From contig NC_061122.1 of the NCBI RefSeq assembly GCF_002878395.1, positions 80,605,088 through 80,669,087 on the forward strand: a stretch of DNA of 64,000 nt, in the 5' to 3' direction. Position 1 is the first letter of the stretch, and every line of letters begins with the position of its first letter. The notes under the pieces were generated by a model. That model saw nothing but the letters and a program-made list of their open reading frames with translations, made no database searches and had not been told where the DNA came from. A program made the translations under genes and the position numbers. This document shows, in pieces, positions 11,160-22,584 of the stretch. This stretch comes from Capsicum annuum (lineage: Eukaryota; Streptophyta; Magnoliopsida; Solanales; Solanaceae).

Positions 11160-12345
11160 TCAAGCTCTATACGGGCCAACATAACGGGGACTAAGCTTTC
11201 CCTTTTTACCAAACCTCTTCACCCTTTTCATGGGTAAAATCTTTAAGTACACCAAATCACCTACCTTAAGCTTAAGATCTCTTCTCCTCACATCGGTATA
11301 TGACTTTTGATAGATCTGGGCATTCTTCAACCTCTCTCTAATCAACTTAACTTTCTCCATAGCCTCAAATACTGCATAAGGCCCAATTACGACAACTTCA
11401 CCTACTTCAAACCAACCTATAGGTGATCTATATCTTCTACTTTGCAAGACCTCAAATGGTGACATCCCAATGCTAGCATGGTAACTATTATTATAAGCAA
11501 ACTCTATCAATGGCAAATGCTCATCCCAACTACCCTTGAAATCAAGAGCACACGCCCATAATATTTTTTCTAGGGTCTGAATGGTCCTCTTAGCCTGACC
11601 ATCTATCTGTGGGTGAAAAGAAAAACTCAAAAGAACTTGGGTACCAAGACCCTACTAAAATGCCCTTTAAAACTAAGAAGTAAATGGGGTGCCCCTATCC
11701 AAAATGATGGATGAGGGAACTCCATACAACCTGACTAACTCCCGGATATACAACCTAGCATAATCCTCAGTTGTATAAGATGTATGCATGGGCAAGAAAT
11801 GTTCGGACTTAGTCAGCCTATCCACAATAACCCAAATCAAATCATGATGATGATGTGAAAGAGGCAACCCGGTCACGAAGTCTATATTCACCACCTCTTA
11901 CTTCTAAAAGGGTATATAAAACTCTTGTATCACACCACTAGGTCTTTGGTGCTCTACCTTAACCTATTGGCACATTCCACACCTTGCTATGAATTCGGCT
12001 ATATCCTTCTTCATACCATTCCACCAATAGATGTTCCACAAGTCGCGGTACATATTGGTAGTACCGGGATGAATAGAATACCGCGCACTATGCACTTCAG
12101 CCTAATCCTATGTGTCAGATCATCAACACATGGAACACATAATCTACCTTGCAATCTCAATATATCATCTCCCCCTTGGGAGAAAACCTCTACCTTTTGG
12201 TCCTTAACTACCTCCTTCAGTCTGACCAAACTAGGATCCTTAACTTGCTTCTCCTTCACTTTCGAAACTAAAGAGAATAAGAGCTACTCTGCACCAAAGT
12301 ACTTCCCTCAGCTGAATCAAGTAACCTAAAACCTAACTGGCCAAA
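11160..12345 (-). pseudogene. Element A integrase, catalytic Glu lost
   Basis: The zinc-binding head lies at about 11960-12080 (HPGTTNMYRDL and CGMCQ, in shifted frames). The core at 11673-11894 has the first Asp in NIDFVTGLP, WVIVDRLTKS and the second Asp in ILDRGT. Positions 11160-11630 continue with HPQIDGQAKRTIQ, where family members have Glu at the Lys position (QAERTIQ), then [12 protein letters not shown] and the GPY/F start KLSPRYVGPY. With Glu replaced by Lys, the DDE triad is incomplete. A frame break separates 11673 from 11630. Confidence 0.8.
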
Positions 12346-12800
12346 TAATGAACATCATGAGCTAATTCTTTCTTACCTTCCTCTACATGGGCAACACTAC
12401 CCATAGATAACCTGCTAAGGGCATTTTCCACTATATTGGCCTTGCCCTAGTGATACAGCACACTATAACTCCAACCACCTTCTCTACCTAATAATCAACT
12501 CCCTATGAGTAAACATATATTGCAGGCTCTTATGATCAGTAAACACATCAATATGGACATTATAAAGATACTGTCTCCAGATTTTCAAAGCAAAGACACA
12601 ACAACTGTAATTCTTATCATGCGGCTTCAACTGCCTACAGGCATAGGCTATAACCTTACCTCTTTGCATCAACATACAACCCAAACAAATTCTAGAGGCA
12701 TCACAATACACCATAAAACCATCTGTACCATCAGGCAAAGTCAACACAGGGGCTGAAGTAAGTCGAGTTTTCCACTCCTAAAAACTCTTCTCACAGGAAT
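12346..12800 (-). pseudogene. Element A RNase H and linker
   Basis: Positions 12484-12747 encode [11 protein letters not shown] entry sequence, the catalytic-region motif [17 protein letters not shown], and [13 protein letters not shown] short deletion joins KNYS directly to FALKIW, removing the THDLEL part that normally carries a conserved Asp and Glu. The linker NALSRLS follows at about 12410-12445. Non-functional. Confidence 0.75.
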
Positions 12801-13700
12801 TTAACCACTAGATTTAACTTTCTTTTGGGTCAACCAGGTCATGGGAGATGTAATAGAAGAGATACCCTCAACAAAATAATGGTAGTATCCCGCTAGACCC
12901 AAGAAACTTCTAATATCAGATCGAGAGATAGGTCTAGGCCAATTTCTTATAGCTTCTGTATTTTAGGGATCAACTCTAATACCTTTGGCTGAAATAATAT
13001 GACCTAGAAAGGCTACAAGCCCAAATTCACACTTACTGAATTTTGCGAACAACTAGTGGTCTCTAAGAGTTTACAAGACAATTATAAGGTGGTTTTGCAT
13101 GGTCATTCTCATTACGGGAGTACACAAGGATATTATCTTTGAAAAAATGACAAACATATCGAGATATTGCTTAAATTCTCAATTTACGAGGTCCGTAAAG
13201 GCGGCTGGGGCATTGGTTAGCCCAAAGGACATGACTAGCAACTCAAAGTGACCATAGCGGGTTTGGAACACTGTCTTTGGAATATTACATTCCCTGACTT
13301 TAAGCTGGTGATAGCTGGATCTAAGGTCTATCTTGGAGAAATAACTTGCACCTTGCAACTGATCAAATAGGTCATCAATTCTTAGAAGAGGATACTTGTT
13401 CTTGACGGTGACCTTGTTAAGCTAACGGTAGTCAATACACATATGCAAAGAACTATCTTTCTTTCACATGAATAACACAGGTGCGCCCCAAGGAGAAATA
13501 CTGGGCCTAATGAAACCTTTGTCTAAAAGATCTTTGAGTTGCTCTTTCAACTCCTTAAGCTCAGTAGGTGCCATATAGTATGGCAGAATAGAAATGCAAT
13601 GAGTGTTGGGAAGAAGGTCAATCCCGAATTCTATCTCTATTGGGAAGTACCCTTGGAAGATCTTTTGGAAAAATATCTGAAAACTCATTAACAATATCGA
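12801..13700 (-). pseudogene. Element A reverse transcriptase, active site mutated
   Basis: The N-terminal part at 13464-13694 is open ([17 protein letters not shown] and PWGAPVLF). The rest is in broken frames. The catalytic box at about 13126-13146 reads FKDNILVYS where the gypsy consensus is FIDDILVYS, so the second Asp is Asn. The thumb side extends to about 12850. Cannot be active. Confidence 0.8.
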
Positions 13701-13739
13701 CTGACTGAATAGTTGGAGCCTCGAACTTAGTGTCTTTGA

Positions 13740-14170
13740 ATCTAACTAGGTGATAGATGCAACCCTTGGATATTATCTTTCTGGCTTTAAGAAAGGAGAT
13801 AAATGACTTTTGGGAGATATCGAACTCTCAAACCACTCAAAAGTTGGTTCATCAAGAAACTAAAACTTGACCACATGGGTACGATAGTCTATAGACGCAT
13901 AATAAGAATGAAGTCAATCCATACCCAGAATAAGGTCAAAATCCACCATGTCTAACTCTATCAAATCAGTAAGTATGACTTTATGAAGAACAGTAATAGG
14001 ACAATTTTTATACACTTGTTTAGCAACAACTGACACCCCTACTGGTGTAGAAACTAGGAAGGGCTTAGAAATCTTTTCGAGATTCATTTTGAAATTTACA
14101 GCTACAAGTGGGGTCACGTAAGAGAGACTTGACCCGGGGTCCAATAACATATAGACATCAAAATAAAAGA
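13740..14170 (-). pseudogene. Element A protease
   Basis: Positions 13914-14150 encode MLLDPGSSLSYVTPLVA, an aspartic protease active site in the D-P-G-S form typical of plant chromoviruses, followed by STPVGVSV and the second conserved element (VDFDLILGMD). Downstream the reading is interrupted before RT. Confidence 0.75.
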
Positions 14171-15107
14171 CACGTATTATACAGGTAACAACATCAAGAG
14201 ATTGCTCCTGCTCCTGATCGGATAGTAAGGCATAGAATCTGTTTTGGCGTTGACCGCCAGCAGTGCTAGATGAAGCGCCCTGAGTAGGGGCGGGACGAGG
14301 TACAGGAGTTGGTGCACTAGTAGCTTATGCCTGAGGTCGGGCATCTCTGTTCCCCTATCTAGCATGAGGACAATCTCTAAGTCTGTGGCCCTGCTTGCCA
14401 TAACCAAAACAACCCCTCAGATCTACAAAACACTTACCAGGGTGATCTCTACCACATTTATGATAAGGAGGATAATGAGGCCTATTACCAATACTGTTCT
14501 GCGACCTAGACATAAAAGACCTGCCCCGTTGCTCCTGCCTGCCTATAGGCGCGAGAGCACTAGCTGATAAAGGCACTGGCATACATAGATATCTCAGAAA
14601 CTGAGGGTGGTTCTCTCCATGGAACCTAGGCTGGCTATACTTATGCTGCTCAGATCTAGCTCTCTTATTCCTCCTCACTTGATCTCACTCCCTAATATTA
14701 TCCACCTTTATTTGCTGGGCATACATTATCAACCGAGCCAGATCCATATCCCTATGCAGTATCACAGTCCTACAATCCTTTAATACTAAACCAGAAACAC
14801 CTGTCACAAAGTTGTTCATACTAGCCTAAGTGTTAGAAATCAAATCAGAAGCATACTTGGCCAACTGATTGAACTTCAAGCAGTACTCCTTAACAGTCAT
14901 GGAGCCCTGCCTCATGTTCATAAACTCCTTAATATTTGCCTCAAGTTCATAAACTCCTTTATTGGCCCGAATATTGACAGTGACTACTCGGGCTTATGCC
15001 TGAAAGGCTACCCAAAACTCGGCATGAGACACAGTCGCATTCAAAGGGCCAATAGGTGGGGGTTTCCCATCATTGTTTTCGTGGATATTCGCTCTTCGAG
15101 GAGGCAT
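14171..15107 (-). pseudogene. Element A gag with CCHC knuckle and lost capsid core
   Basis: The start is the ATG at 15107-15105 (MPPRRAN), 212 nt inside the 5' LTR. The N-terminal part ends in a stop and then passes abruptly to NIKEFMNMRQGSMTVKEY, the capsid C-terminal signature. Around 100 residues of the usual capsid centre are absent (compare D gag, which keeps the RMNPLSFFGS region). Positions 14355-14678 hold a basic region and the zinc knuckle CFGYGKQGHRLRDC, in which the second Cys is Tyr. Confidence 0.75.
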
Positions 15108-15301
15108 TTTCTGAAAATAAAAGAGCAGGAATTATTAGATGAGAGGGACAACTGTAGGCACGATAGAATCTAAAAGAAGAAACAATATTTTCCTAAAACA
15201 TCTTGTAACCTCTTACTCATAGCTGTGGTGCACTACACACCGATGCTCAAGAATCTACTCAACACGGCTTGTCAGACTCCCTAGGACTCCTTAAAACATA
15301 A

Positions 15302-15314
15302 GGCTCTGATACCA
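15302..15314 (-). other. Primer-binding site of element A
   Basis: Minus-strand TGGTATCAGAGCC, complementary to the 3' end of initiator tRNA-Met, a few bases after the LTR end. Confidence 0.85.
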
Positions 15315-15318
15315 AGTT

Positions 15319-18016
15319 TGTAATGGTCCAAAATTGCCTCTCGGGATGTCACACGATGCTTAAGGATACAAGTAGCCCCAAGCTAACCCTTTGATCCTAT
15401 TTCTTCTAATAACACTCATTTCAAGATAAAATAATTCAAACACTAGAATAGTCATATCATATGAAAGAAAATACAAAGAAAATGCTCGGTCCAAATGACC
15501 AAGCAATACCAAAAAACCTCAACACAACCACAATCTGATAACTAGTCTAACAAAGCCTCTACTAATCCATGAACTAGAGAGCCATTGGGACAGGTCCCCA
15601 ACTAACTCGAAATGAACTGAAAGTGCTAACATAGTTTCTTAAATACTGAAATGTCAGATGATAGGTTCTCGAACCACGAGGACTCACCACTATAGGGATA
15701 CATACAGAGGTACTCGAAAGTCACTGACGAGGCTAGGACTGAGCACCTGAACCTACATTATAAGAGAATGTAACACATAGACATATATGTGGATCAGCAC
15801 TTGGGAATGTACTGAGTATGCGGGGGTGCATGCATTTATATAAAACAATATTAATACTCTTTAATCAAATCATGCATGCAATAAGTAATGACTCACATGG
15901 CTTGAATAAGTATAAAATGTAAAGCTCATGAATCATGTAAAATGGAACATGTAACACAATATCGTGAATAACATAGTTTAACTTTGAAATCAGTAATCTT
16001 CTCTTATTCTCATTACCGATAGGCTAAAGGAAACTTTAAACAATACTTTTAACTTGTTCATATGTCTCATGGAGAGTAAAACTTCTCTAATGCTCAAGAA
16101 CTCATAACTCTTTTGAACTCAAATACTTGGAATTTGAAATCATATAACTTTGGAACACTTGAAGGCATTTCATTCACGTTAGGAAAATATCTCATTTCAT
16201 TCTTTAGGGAAAAATACTCATATCAAGGGAAAGTATTTTAGTTTTAAAGGAAAATATCTTATCTCAATGGAAAAATACTTTAGTTTAGGGAGTTTTTTTT
16301 TAATCGACATAAAACATGTGACCTACATAGAGTCAAACACTTTATCCTCCTAGGGAAGAGACCTCATGTTGGGGAGAGGCGTCATACTCTTGTCAAGGAG
16401 TATAACCTAGGTCCAGTGATCACTAAACAAACTCAGCCTCAGGCCCAATATCAACTCGGCCTTAGGCCCAATAATAATCATAAACTCGGCCTCAGGCCCA
16501 ACCTACAGTTGCACATAGTTTTGGGGTAAGAAACCATAGTAAATTACCCGCTCAGTGCTAAATACTACTCCCTTTAGTTAATCTCTCTCATCTCATGAAA
16601 ATCCACTTTAGAATAATCTCATGGTTTAATAAGAATCCAATAATCAAATTTGTAATCCCAAGTAGTAGAGTGGATTTCAAAACTCAATGACCATTAGGTC
16701 AAAACATTTCTCAATAATCTCAGAATACTCAAATCATGGGTGCTTATAGTATAAGAGTTCATAAAATTGCAAATCTTAAGCAGGGCTCAATAACCCATAA
16801 TTCATTCTAAAGTTAAAACTCATCAAAAGAATAATAGATAGCATATAGATTCATAATTTATGTAGAAATCTGGAAGTTTTAGCAATTTGTCTCAAAATAT
16901 CAACATACTCATATACTTTAATATCTCACTTCAACTATTAACTTCTCAAGGATTAAAAATCATGGGGTTTAGAACCAGCTGTAATTTCTCAAGAAAACAT
17001 GTAAAAATCATGCCATTAGACTCTCAATTCAAGGAAAACATCAAAAGCTTGCAACCAATAACAATGGGTGAAAACCCCCAATTTAATTTCATGTAAAATC
17101 TCATAAATTACAGAGAATTGTAGTTTAAAGAAGGTTTTGGGCACAAGGGTTAAAGGATTACCCTTGTTCAAAATCCCACATACCTTAGATTATGAAATTA
17201 GATGAATAATCTTGCTCTAAACTCTTATTATTACTCTTGAGAGGGGGTTCTTCCAACCCTTAAACTTGGGGAACTTAAATTTCAACTCAATTTGTAGAAT
17301 CCTTGGTGAGTTCTTGGATTTCTTGGAGAAGGATTTTAAATTTTCTCTTGAGGGAGAAACCCTAGCCTTTGGATGTTTTGGGAGAAAATGATGCTATTAA
17401 GTTTATTTGGAATATATATGAGGGTTAAAAAGGACCATCGTAAGTTTGACGGTTCGCCGGGTTATCCGTCGCATGTTGACCACTAATAGGACACACTGCC
17501 TTGATGCAATGGTTGGAGCGATGGTCCTTCACAAGTACGATGGTCCATCGGATCATCCATTGCATGATGGCCAAGGTGAGTCCACACTGTCTCAACACGA
17601 TGGTATCGGTGATTGTCCATCGCATCCTTGATGGTCCGTCATCTTGGCCATCGCACTTAGGCTAGAAAAAAGAGTTACTTCCTTGGTTGTGATGGGCTAA
17701 GCGATGTTCCATCATAGACTCGATGGTCCATTGTAGACTCGATAGTCCATCGGATCATCTGTCGCACCTGGGTGGTTTCAACAACTCTCAATAAAACAGC
17801 CATAACTTCTCATCCCGGTAACAAATTTGAACAAAATGGTATCATTGGAAAGGTAATTCAATTATCTACATGAAAAAAGTCAAATTTGAGAAAATTCTAT
17901 ATGGTTTAAACAGTAATCACTTGGGAAGTCTCTTCTCAATCTTTTAGGGTAAGAATTACACTTCACTTGACACGCTCTAAGGCTCGGACTATGACAGAAC
18001 TTTGCAAGGTCTTATA
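15319..18016 (-). repeat. 5' LTR of element A (2.7 kb)
   Basis: Uninterrupted partner of the 3' LTR, starting TGTAATGGTCC at 15319 and ending ...GGTCTTATA at 18016 (the other copy ends GGTCTTACA). It contains the three palindromic GGCCTNAGGCC repeats at 16430-16500, a TATA-like box near 17410, GC-rich repeats 17440-17770, and the U3 block at 17799-17872. Contained ORFs are not genes. Confidence 0.85.
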
Positions 18017-18397
18017 GTTATCTTTACCTGGGTGGTATTAAAGACTCATAACATAGTCCTTGAGAAACTCAAGACATATCCTTTGCCTGAGATTAAGCTC
18101 TTTCTGTTAGAACACATACTGCAAACTCTTATGATCATAAAAGATATCCACGTGGACCCTATACAAATAATACTACATATGTTCAAAGAAAACATAATGT
18201 CCAATAACTCAAAATCATGAGTAAGATAGTTCCTCTCATGCTTCTTTAATTGCCTAGAAATATAGGCTATTATTTTCTCGCGCTGCATCAACACATAACC
18301 AAGACCAACCCGAGGAAAATCACAACAAACCACGAACCCATCATTTCCTTTTAACAAAGTTAGAACTACAGTCGAAGTTAACTTATCCTTCAACACC
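18017..18397 (-). pseudogene. Gypsy remnant G: RNase H part, right flank of element A
   Basis: Minus-strand frame 18046-18396 encodes the RNase H start ([37 protein letters not shown]) and then drifts out of frame. Next to the A insertion the reading gives a HPGK motif that continues in the left flank at 3747 with DALSR. This shows the two flanks were one gene before A landed. The first five bases, GTTAT, are A's right target copy. The right side is cut by element F. Confidence 0.75.
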
Positions 18398-19153
18398 TAA
18401 TATGAGCCAAATGGCCATCATAGTATTTGATGACATCATTGGATACCAATACTTAAATACTCAAGATTTGGTCACCTCGAGTACACAAAAGCATGCATGG
18501 AGGACCCATTTTGAATATTTAAGAGAGCAATTCCGTATGTGAGGGGTTGTTTGGAGGCTTGCCTTGATGAGTATTTGAGAGATCTAAGTGTTGAAATATT
18601 TTGAAGAGCTTTAAACACTCCAAAAAAGCTCCTAATTTACACACCAAGGCCACCCCTCTCATTAAAGGTATTTTGGCCATTTTGTTATGTAATATGCTAT
18701 CCTATAAATAGTCTTCTATTATATCATTTACTCGTTAGTTGATGAAGGATATTTGAAGAACATTGAAAGTCTTCTCTCATTGAGAGTGTATCTTAGTGTA
18801 AGGCTTGGAAAACCCAAAAAGTTTAGTCTAGGGCTTGGAAAAGCCAATATTGATCTTTTTCTTGGAAACGGTGGTTTTAAGAGGAGTTGATTCCCTTAGC
18901 AGTCACCGTAATAATATTGGTGTTTGATTATTACGATGTTGAGGGTCTTTGAATTTGATCCACATGAAGGTTCTCCTTGTTTCATAAAATCTTATGTCAT
19001 CTTACCTATCCTTTATTTTTATTGCATTGTTGTGTTTTGTTTCTTGTTTTTGTTCACGGTTTGTGTGTTGATATCGAGGATGAATTTCTATTTTTTCTCA
19101 ATTTGCCTTATATTTTTAGTTATTTTTGTGTGTTTGTAATCGATCCCGTGTCA
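18398..19153 (+). repeat. 5' LTR of element F (756 bp)
   Basis: Opens TAATATGAGCCAAATGG (N has TGATACGAGTCAAATGG) and ends GATCCCGTGTCA, directly followed by the PBS. The first dinucleotide has mutated from TG to TA. ORFs at 18924-19216 are chance frames in the LTR. Confidence 0.8.
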
Positions 19154-19155
19154 TT

Positions 19156-19167
19156 TGGTATAAGAGC
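19156..19167 (+). other. Primer-binding site of element F
   Basis: TGGTATAAGAGC two bases after the LTR end, the same place as in N, and one base different from the tRNA-Met complementary TGGTATCAGAGC. Confidence 0.65.
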
Positions 19168-20375
19168 AAGAATTGATTTTTTTCCTACAAAATCAATATT
19201 TTGCTTGTTAACTTGAAATCACAAAAAAAAGTGTTGAAAAACTGAAAATCTCAAAAAAAGAATTTTTTTTGTGTTTTGGCCAAAATTTTAAACTTAGATT
19301 TTGGAGATTTTGGTGTGTTTTGTTTGTTTCTAGTATTAGGTTCTTGTTCCCTAACAGTAAGTGAGTCTTGATCTTGGATTTGAGTTTAGTCCGGGTGGTT
19401 TTGAGTGTTCACCATTGTTAAGTTGAAGGTTGAAGAAACTAGTAAGGTGAAGCTCAAAATTGTAAGCTTGTTATTGATATTATGGCTTGAAAAATGTGTG
19501 GTTGTGTTTGGGCGTGCAATGTGAACTTGGAGAAACAAAAATTATCAAATTTCAAGTTCATTTAGGTTAGGTTGAATCTTTAAATGTTCTTGGTATTCTT
19601 CATGTTCTTAACAAATTGTTGAACAAGAACATTCAAGGTATGGTGTTTGATCTAAAAGAGTAGAAAAAGAAAATGTGGTGTTTGTTTGTCTTGAAATATA
19701 TTCCAAGACCATACTAAAGAAGAAAAAGAGACAAAGGCTTTCAAAAATCTTATTACCAAAAGGGAGAAAGGGCACTTCCCAAGATTTACAAAAGAGGAAA
19801 AAGCAAAAAGGCTTTCAAAAAGGTGTTTTGCCAAAAAGGTGTAAGACAAGTCAAACCTTTTTGAATATGAAAAAGGCTCCAAATCTTGTTGTCTTCTTTT
19901 CCTAGTATGATTTTAAACTCTTCCAAATTGTAGATTGATAAAAAAACTCAATGTTTGAAAACAAGAAATTCCCAAAAAAAATGTCAACCAATTAGAACCC
20001 ACCACGTCATCAAAGTTGCCACATCATCAACTTTCCAAATACCCTAAGATCAAATTTCAGATTCTAAGTTACTTTTTCTTGTTTCTTTAGTTTCATTTCT
20101 TGAGTCTAGTACTAATTAGCAACTAGTAATCACCTACTAGATTGTGAATTACTTGTTTGAGTCAGTTTTCTTAGTGTTTTTGTACTTTGTGTTCTTTTTT
20201 CATTTTGATTCGATAAATTCTTTGTTTCAAGTTCGTAAGTAGATTTTTTATTTTTGTGTCTTGAGTAGATAAAACAAGAATCTATTTCGGCCGCTACTAG
20301 TGATTGACACCTTATTGACTATTGGAGTATAAGAACCTTTCAATATTCGCCGCTCCAATTATGAGGATCACAAAG

Positions 20376-20436
20376 GTGAGTGCATACGAGTGTATGTGAG
20401 GAGCTTCACTACTAATCTTGTTTGTTTATTTTGTAG
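20376..20436 (+). other. Candidate 61-nt leader intron of element F
   Basis: Donor CACAAAG/GTGAGTG and acceptor TTTATTTTGTAG/GT match the positions in N (8177 to 8116). A short T-rich tract precedes the acceptor. Splicing is inferred only from consensus and from its presence in both copies. Confidence 0.4.
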
Positions 20437-20442
20437 GTACAA

Positions 20443-22350
20443 GGTGATATAAGGGGAACATGTTTTTGATAGCCACAGATTATTGGTTTCATCCAATTTA
20501 GATATCAGAGTAAAACGTTATGGTTCATCTACTTCAGACTATAAAAACAGTCCACCAAATGACAAATTCGAGAATTATTTAATTTTTAGGTGCATTTTGG
20601 TCATTCCTTCTCACCTAAAATTCGTCCAAACCCCATATTAAAACCTATTAGAAGCATTATATGCTATATTTCATCAAATTCCCTCAAAAAGAAAACCCTA
20701 AGTTCCTACATCCAACTTCAAGAACCTCCGAAGTTCACCATTAATTCTGCAAATTTATTCAAGATTCCAAGTTCCTAGTTCAAGAACTCCAAGAACCATC
20801 ATTCAAAGGCACAATTAACATCTCAAAAATGAGTATTAATCTAAAGTTATCATTCAAGGTATGTAGGGTGTTTCAACAAGAACTCTCTTTCGTTCTTGTG
20901 CCCAAAAGTAATTTTCTTTACAAAGGCATGATTTTTATTTGATTTTTATGAATTTGAAGCATGAACCCATATCTTATGATGATTATTATGAAATCTTTAT
21001 GTTTATTATTTTGAAAGATGAATTTACATGTGTGGAGATATAAAGCATGAATCTTGAATGATATTTATCATGATTTTGATATTTGGGTCGTGAATCCCTA
21101 TTGGAAATTGTGTTTTTTTAGAAAGTGTGTGTTATAAGCATGTTGATGTTGAATATTTGAGATATTTTGAATAATTTGACCTTTTGGTCTTAATGAAGTT
21201 GTTTTGAACTCGAGTGTGAAAGAAATCCACAATCTGGTTGATTTTGATAGATGGGAAGCATGATGGCTCCCGATGTATAATTATATATTACTGAAATTGT
21301 TTTTTTGCGGATTGTCTTTGAAATAATCTGAGCTAAGTCTGGGAGAAATCTTTAGCACCGAGTGGGAGGTATAAAGTGACCTTACTTTCCTAGAACTACA
21401 TGCCCCATAGGAGTGAGCCTGAGGTTGCTTTATATAGTGATCACTATTTTGTGTGGATTTTATATCGATAGTCCTACTCCGATGGCAAAGATAGGATGGC
21501 TCTCCTCAATGTGGGTTGTACATTGGACTCCATGTAGCCCATATGGTTTATGCCGGTTATAGGATCTCCCAGTTTGTGTGTGTTTCCTTGTGTCTATGAT
21601 GAATGGTGAAGTGATTTAAAAGTGGAATTGTGAAAGTTATTCTTTCAAAAGATTTAAATGATATTTACATTATGAGAATTGATATTCTTGATGAACTGGA
21701 AGTGATTGACAAATTATATGTGACTCACATATGTTATTGTACTTATTTCATCCTTTCATGATTATGATGATTTTCTTCAGGCTATGTGAGTCTTTCATAC
21801 ATCCTGCATATTTCTTATAAATATTTATGATGATGATGTTTATACAATTGCATAAACCCCCATATACTCTGTTTCTTTCCATGGTACTGACCTACATCTT
21901 CGGATGTGGGCTGTATTTTCTCAGAATTTAGGTTCAGGTGCTCAGTTTTAGGTTCGACAGTGATTCTTCAGGCACACTGTTCTACATTCTCTGTTGTGGT
22001 GAGTCCTCATTTTCAGAGGATGTGATGTCTGATGTTGGTTTCACGGAATCATTACTGAATATGAGTTAGTTGGGGCATGTCTCAATGGCTCGCTGGTTTT
22101 ATTGATTTTTTTAGAGGATTGTCAGACTAGTATAGATGTTGGGAGTTGACTAAGAAGTCGTATTTTGTTATCTTTTTGAGATTCTTTTATTCTTGGATGA
22201 TGATTACTCTGTTGATATTTGAGGGTTATTTGTGGAAACCCCATTGATTTTTGTTTAACTAAATGAAAATGGCTCAAAGGGTTAGCTTGGGGCTACTCGT
22301 AGCCTCAAGCACCGTGTGACACTCCGAGACCTATTTTTTGGGGCGTTACA
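20443..22350 (+). repeat. LTR J, solo or truncated
   Basis: LTR-like sequence ending GGGGCGTTACA at 22350. Its last 100 bases (GGGTTAGCTTGGGGCTACTCG..., then CACCGTGTGACA) mirror the outer end of LTR A, so it is a related gypsy family in plus orientation. The left part does not align with LTR A by eye and the exact start is unclear; it abuts truncated element F. No PBS follows 22350. The sequence resumes as the tail of a B-type interior, so J inserted into that. Confidence 0.6.
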
Positions 22351-22584
22351 ATACGTACTCTCATTTTCAGAAAACTTAGTTTATCATAATGCTCATCATG
22401 CATTCATGAATCAGTTATCTATGCATCAAATATGTATGTTCAGTATGATATATATTCAGCTTATCAGAGATGTCAATCCAGATATTGTGTTTTAATAGTG
22501 TATGTCTTTTATGTACTTCAGTTTATCATTTCTTCCATCCTACTCAGTCTCATTCAAGGACAAATATTCCCAAGGGGGAGATAT
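22351..22584 (+). mobile_element. 3' tail of a B-family interior, upstream of LTR B
   Basis: Nearly the same as 28155-28391 (ATGCTCATCATGCATTCATG and following, up to CCCAAGGGGGAGATAT). It is therefore the 3' end of a B-type internal region placed before LTR B. The ORF 22432-22656 crosses the PPT and is not a gene. Confidence 0.75.
22569..22584 (+). other. Polypurine tract before the first B LTR
   Basis: CCCAAGGGGGAGATAT directly before TATAATACCCC (mutated TGTAATACCCC). The same site in the second copy is at 28376-28391. Confidence 0.8.

Larger units (their letters stand above)
3748..18016 (-). mobile_element. Element A: full-length Ty3/gypsy chromovirus (Tekay/Del-like), with N nested inside
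   Basis: Complete minus-strand LTR retrotransposon. Order on the minus strand: 5' LTR 18016-15319, PBS 15314-15302, gag from 15107, protease, reverse transcriptase, RNase H, integrase, GPY/F and chromodomain-like tail, PPT 10655-10641, then the 3' LTR (10640-10132 and 5971-3748). Gag-PR-RT-RH-IN order, DPGS protease, the integrase GPY/F region and LTRs near 2.7 kb fit the Tekay/Del branch of chromoviruses; the clade name is an inference. The two LTRs differ by roughly 10-15 percent over the stretches I compared by eye, so the insertion is old. The 3' LTR is interrupted by element N. All frames are broken. Confidence 0.85.
18398..20442 (+). mobile_element. Element F: truncated plus-strand relative of element N
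   Basis: Starts with an LTR (18398-19153) matching N's LTR in reverse orientation, then a PBS and a leader that aligns with N's leader through GGCCGCTACTAGTG and CGCCGCTCC and the candidate intron. Similarity to N stops just after the acceptor near 20442, so the coding part and 3' LTR are missing. What follows belongs to LTR J. It inserted into the RNase H of remnant G. Confidence 0.75.

Noticed and set aside
14364..14567. Plus-strand ORFs antisense to element A gag and pol (also 12505-12756, 11925-12329)
   Set aside because: Mirror frames of the real minus-strand coding sequence.
20443..22350. LTR J as a copy of LTR A
   Set aside because: Only the last about 100 bp match well. The upstream promoter-proximal part differs, so it is treated as a related but separate family.
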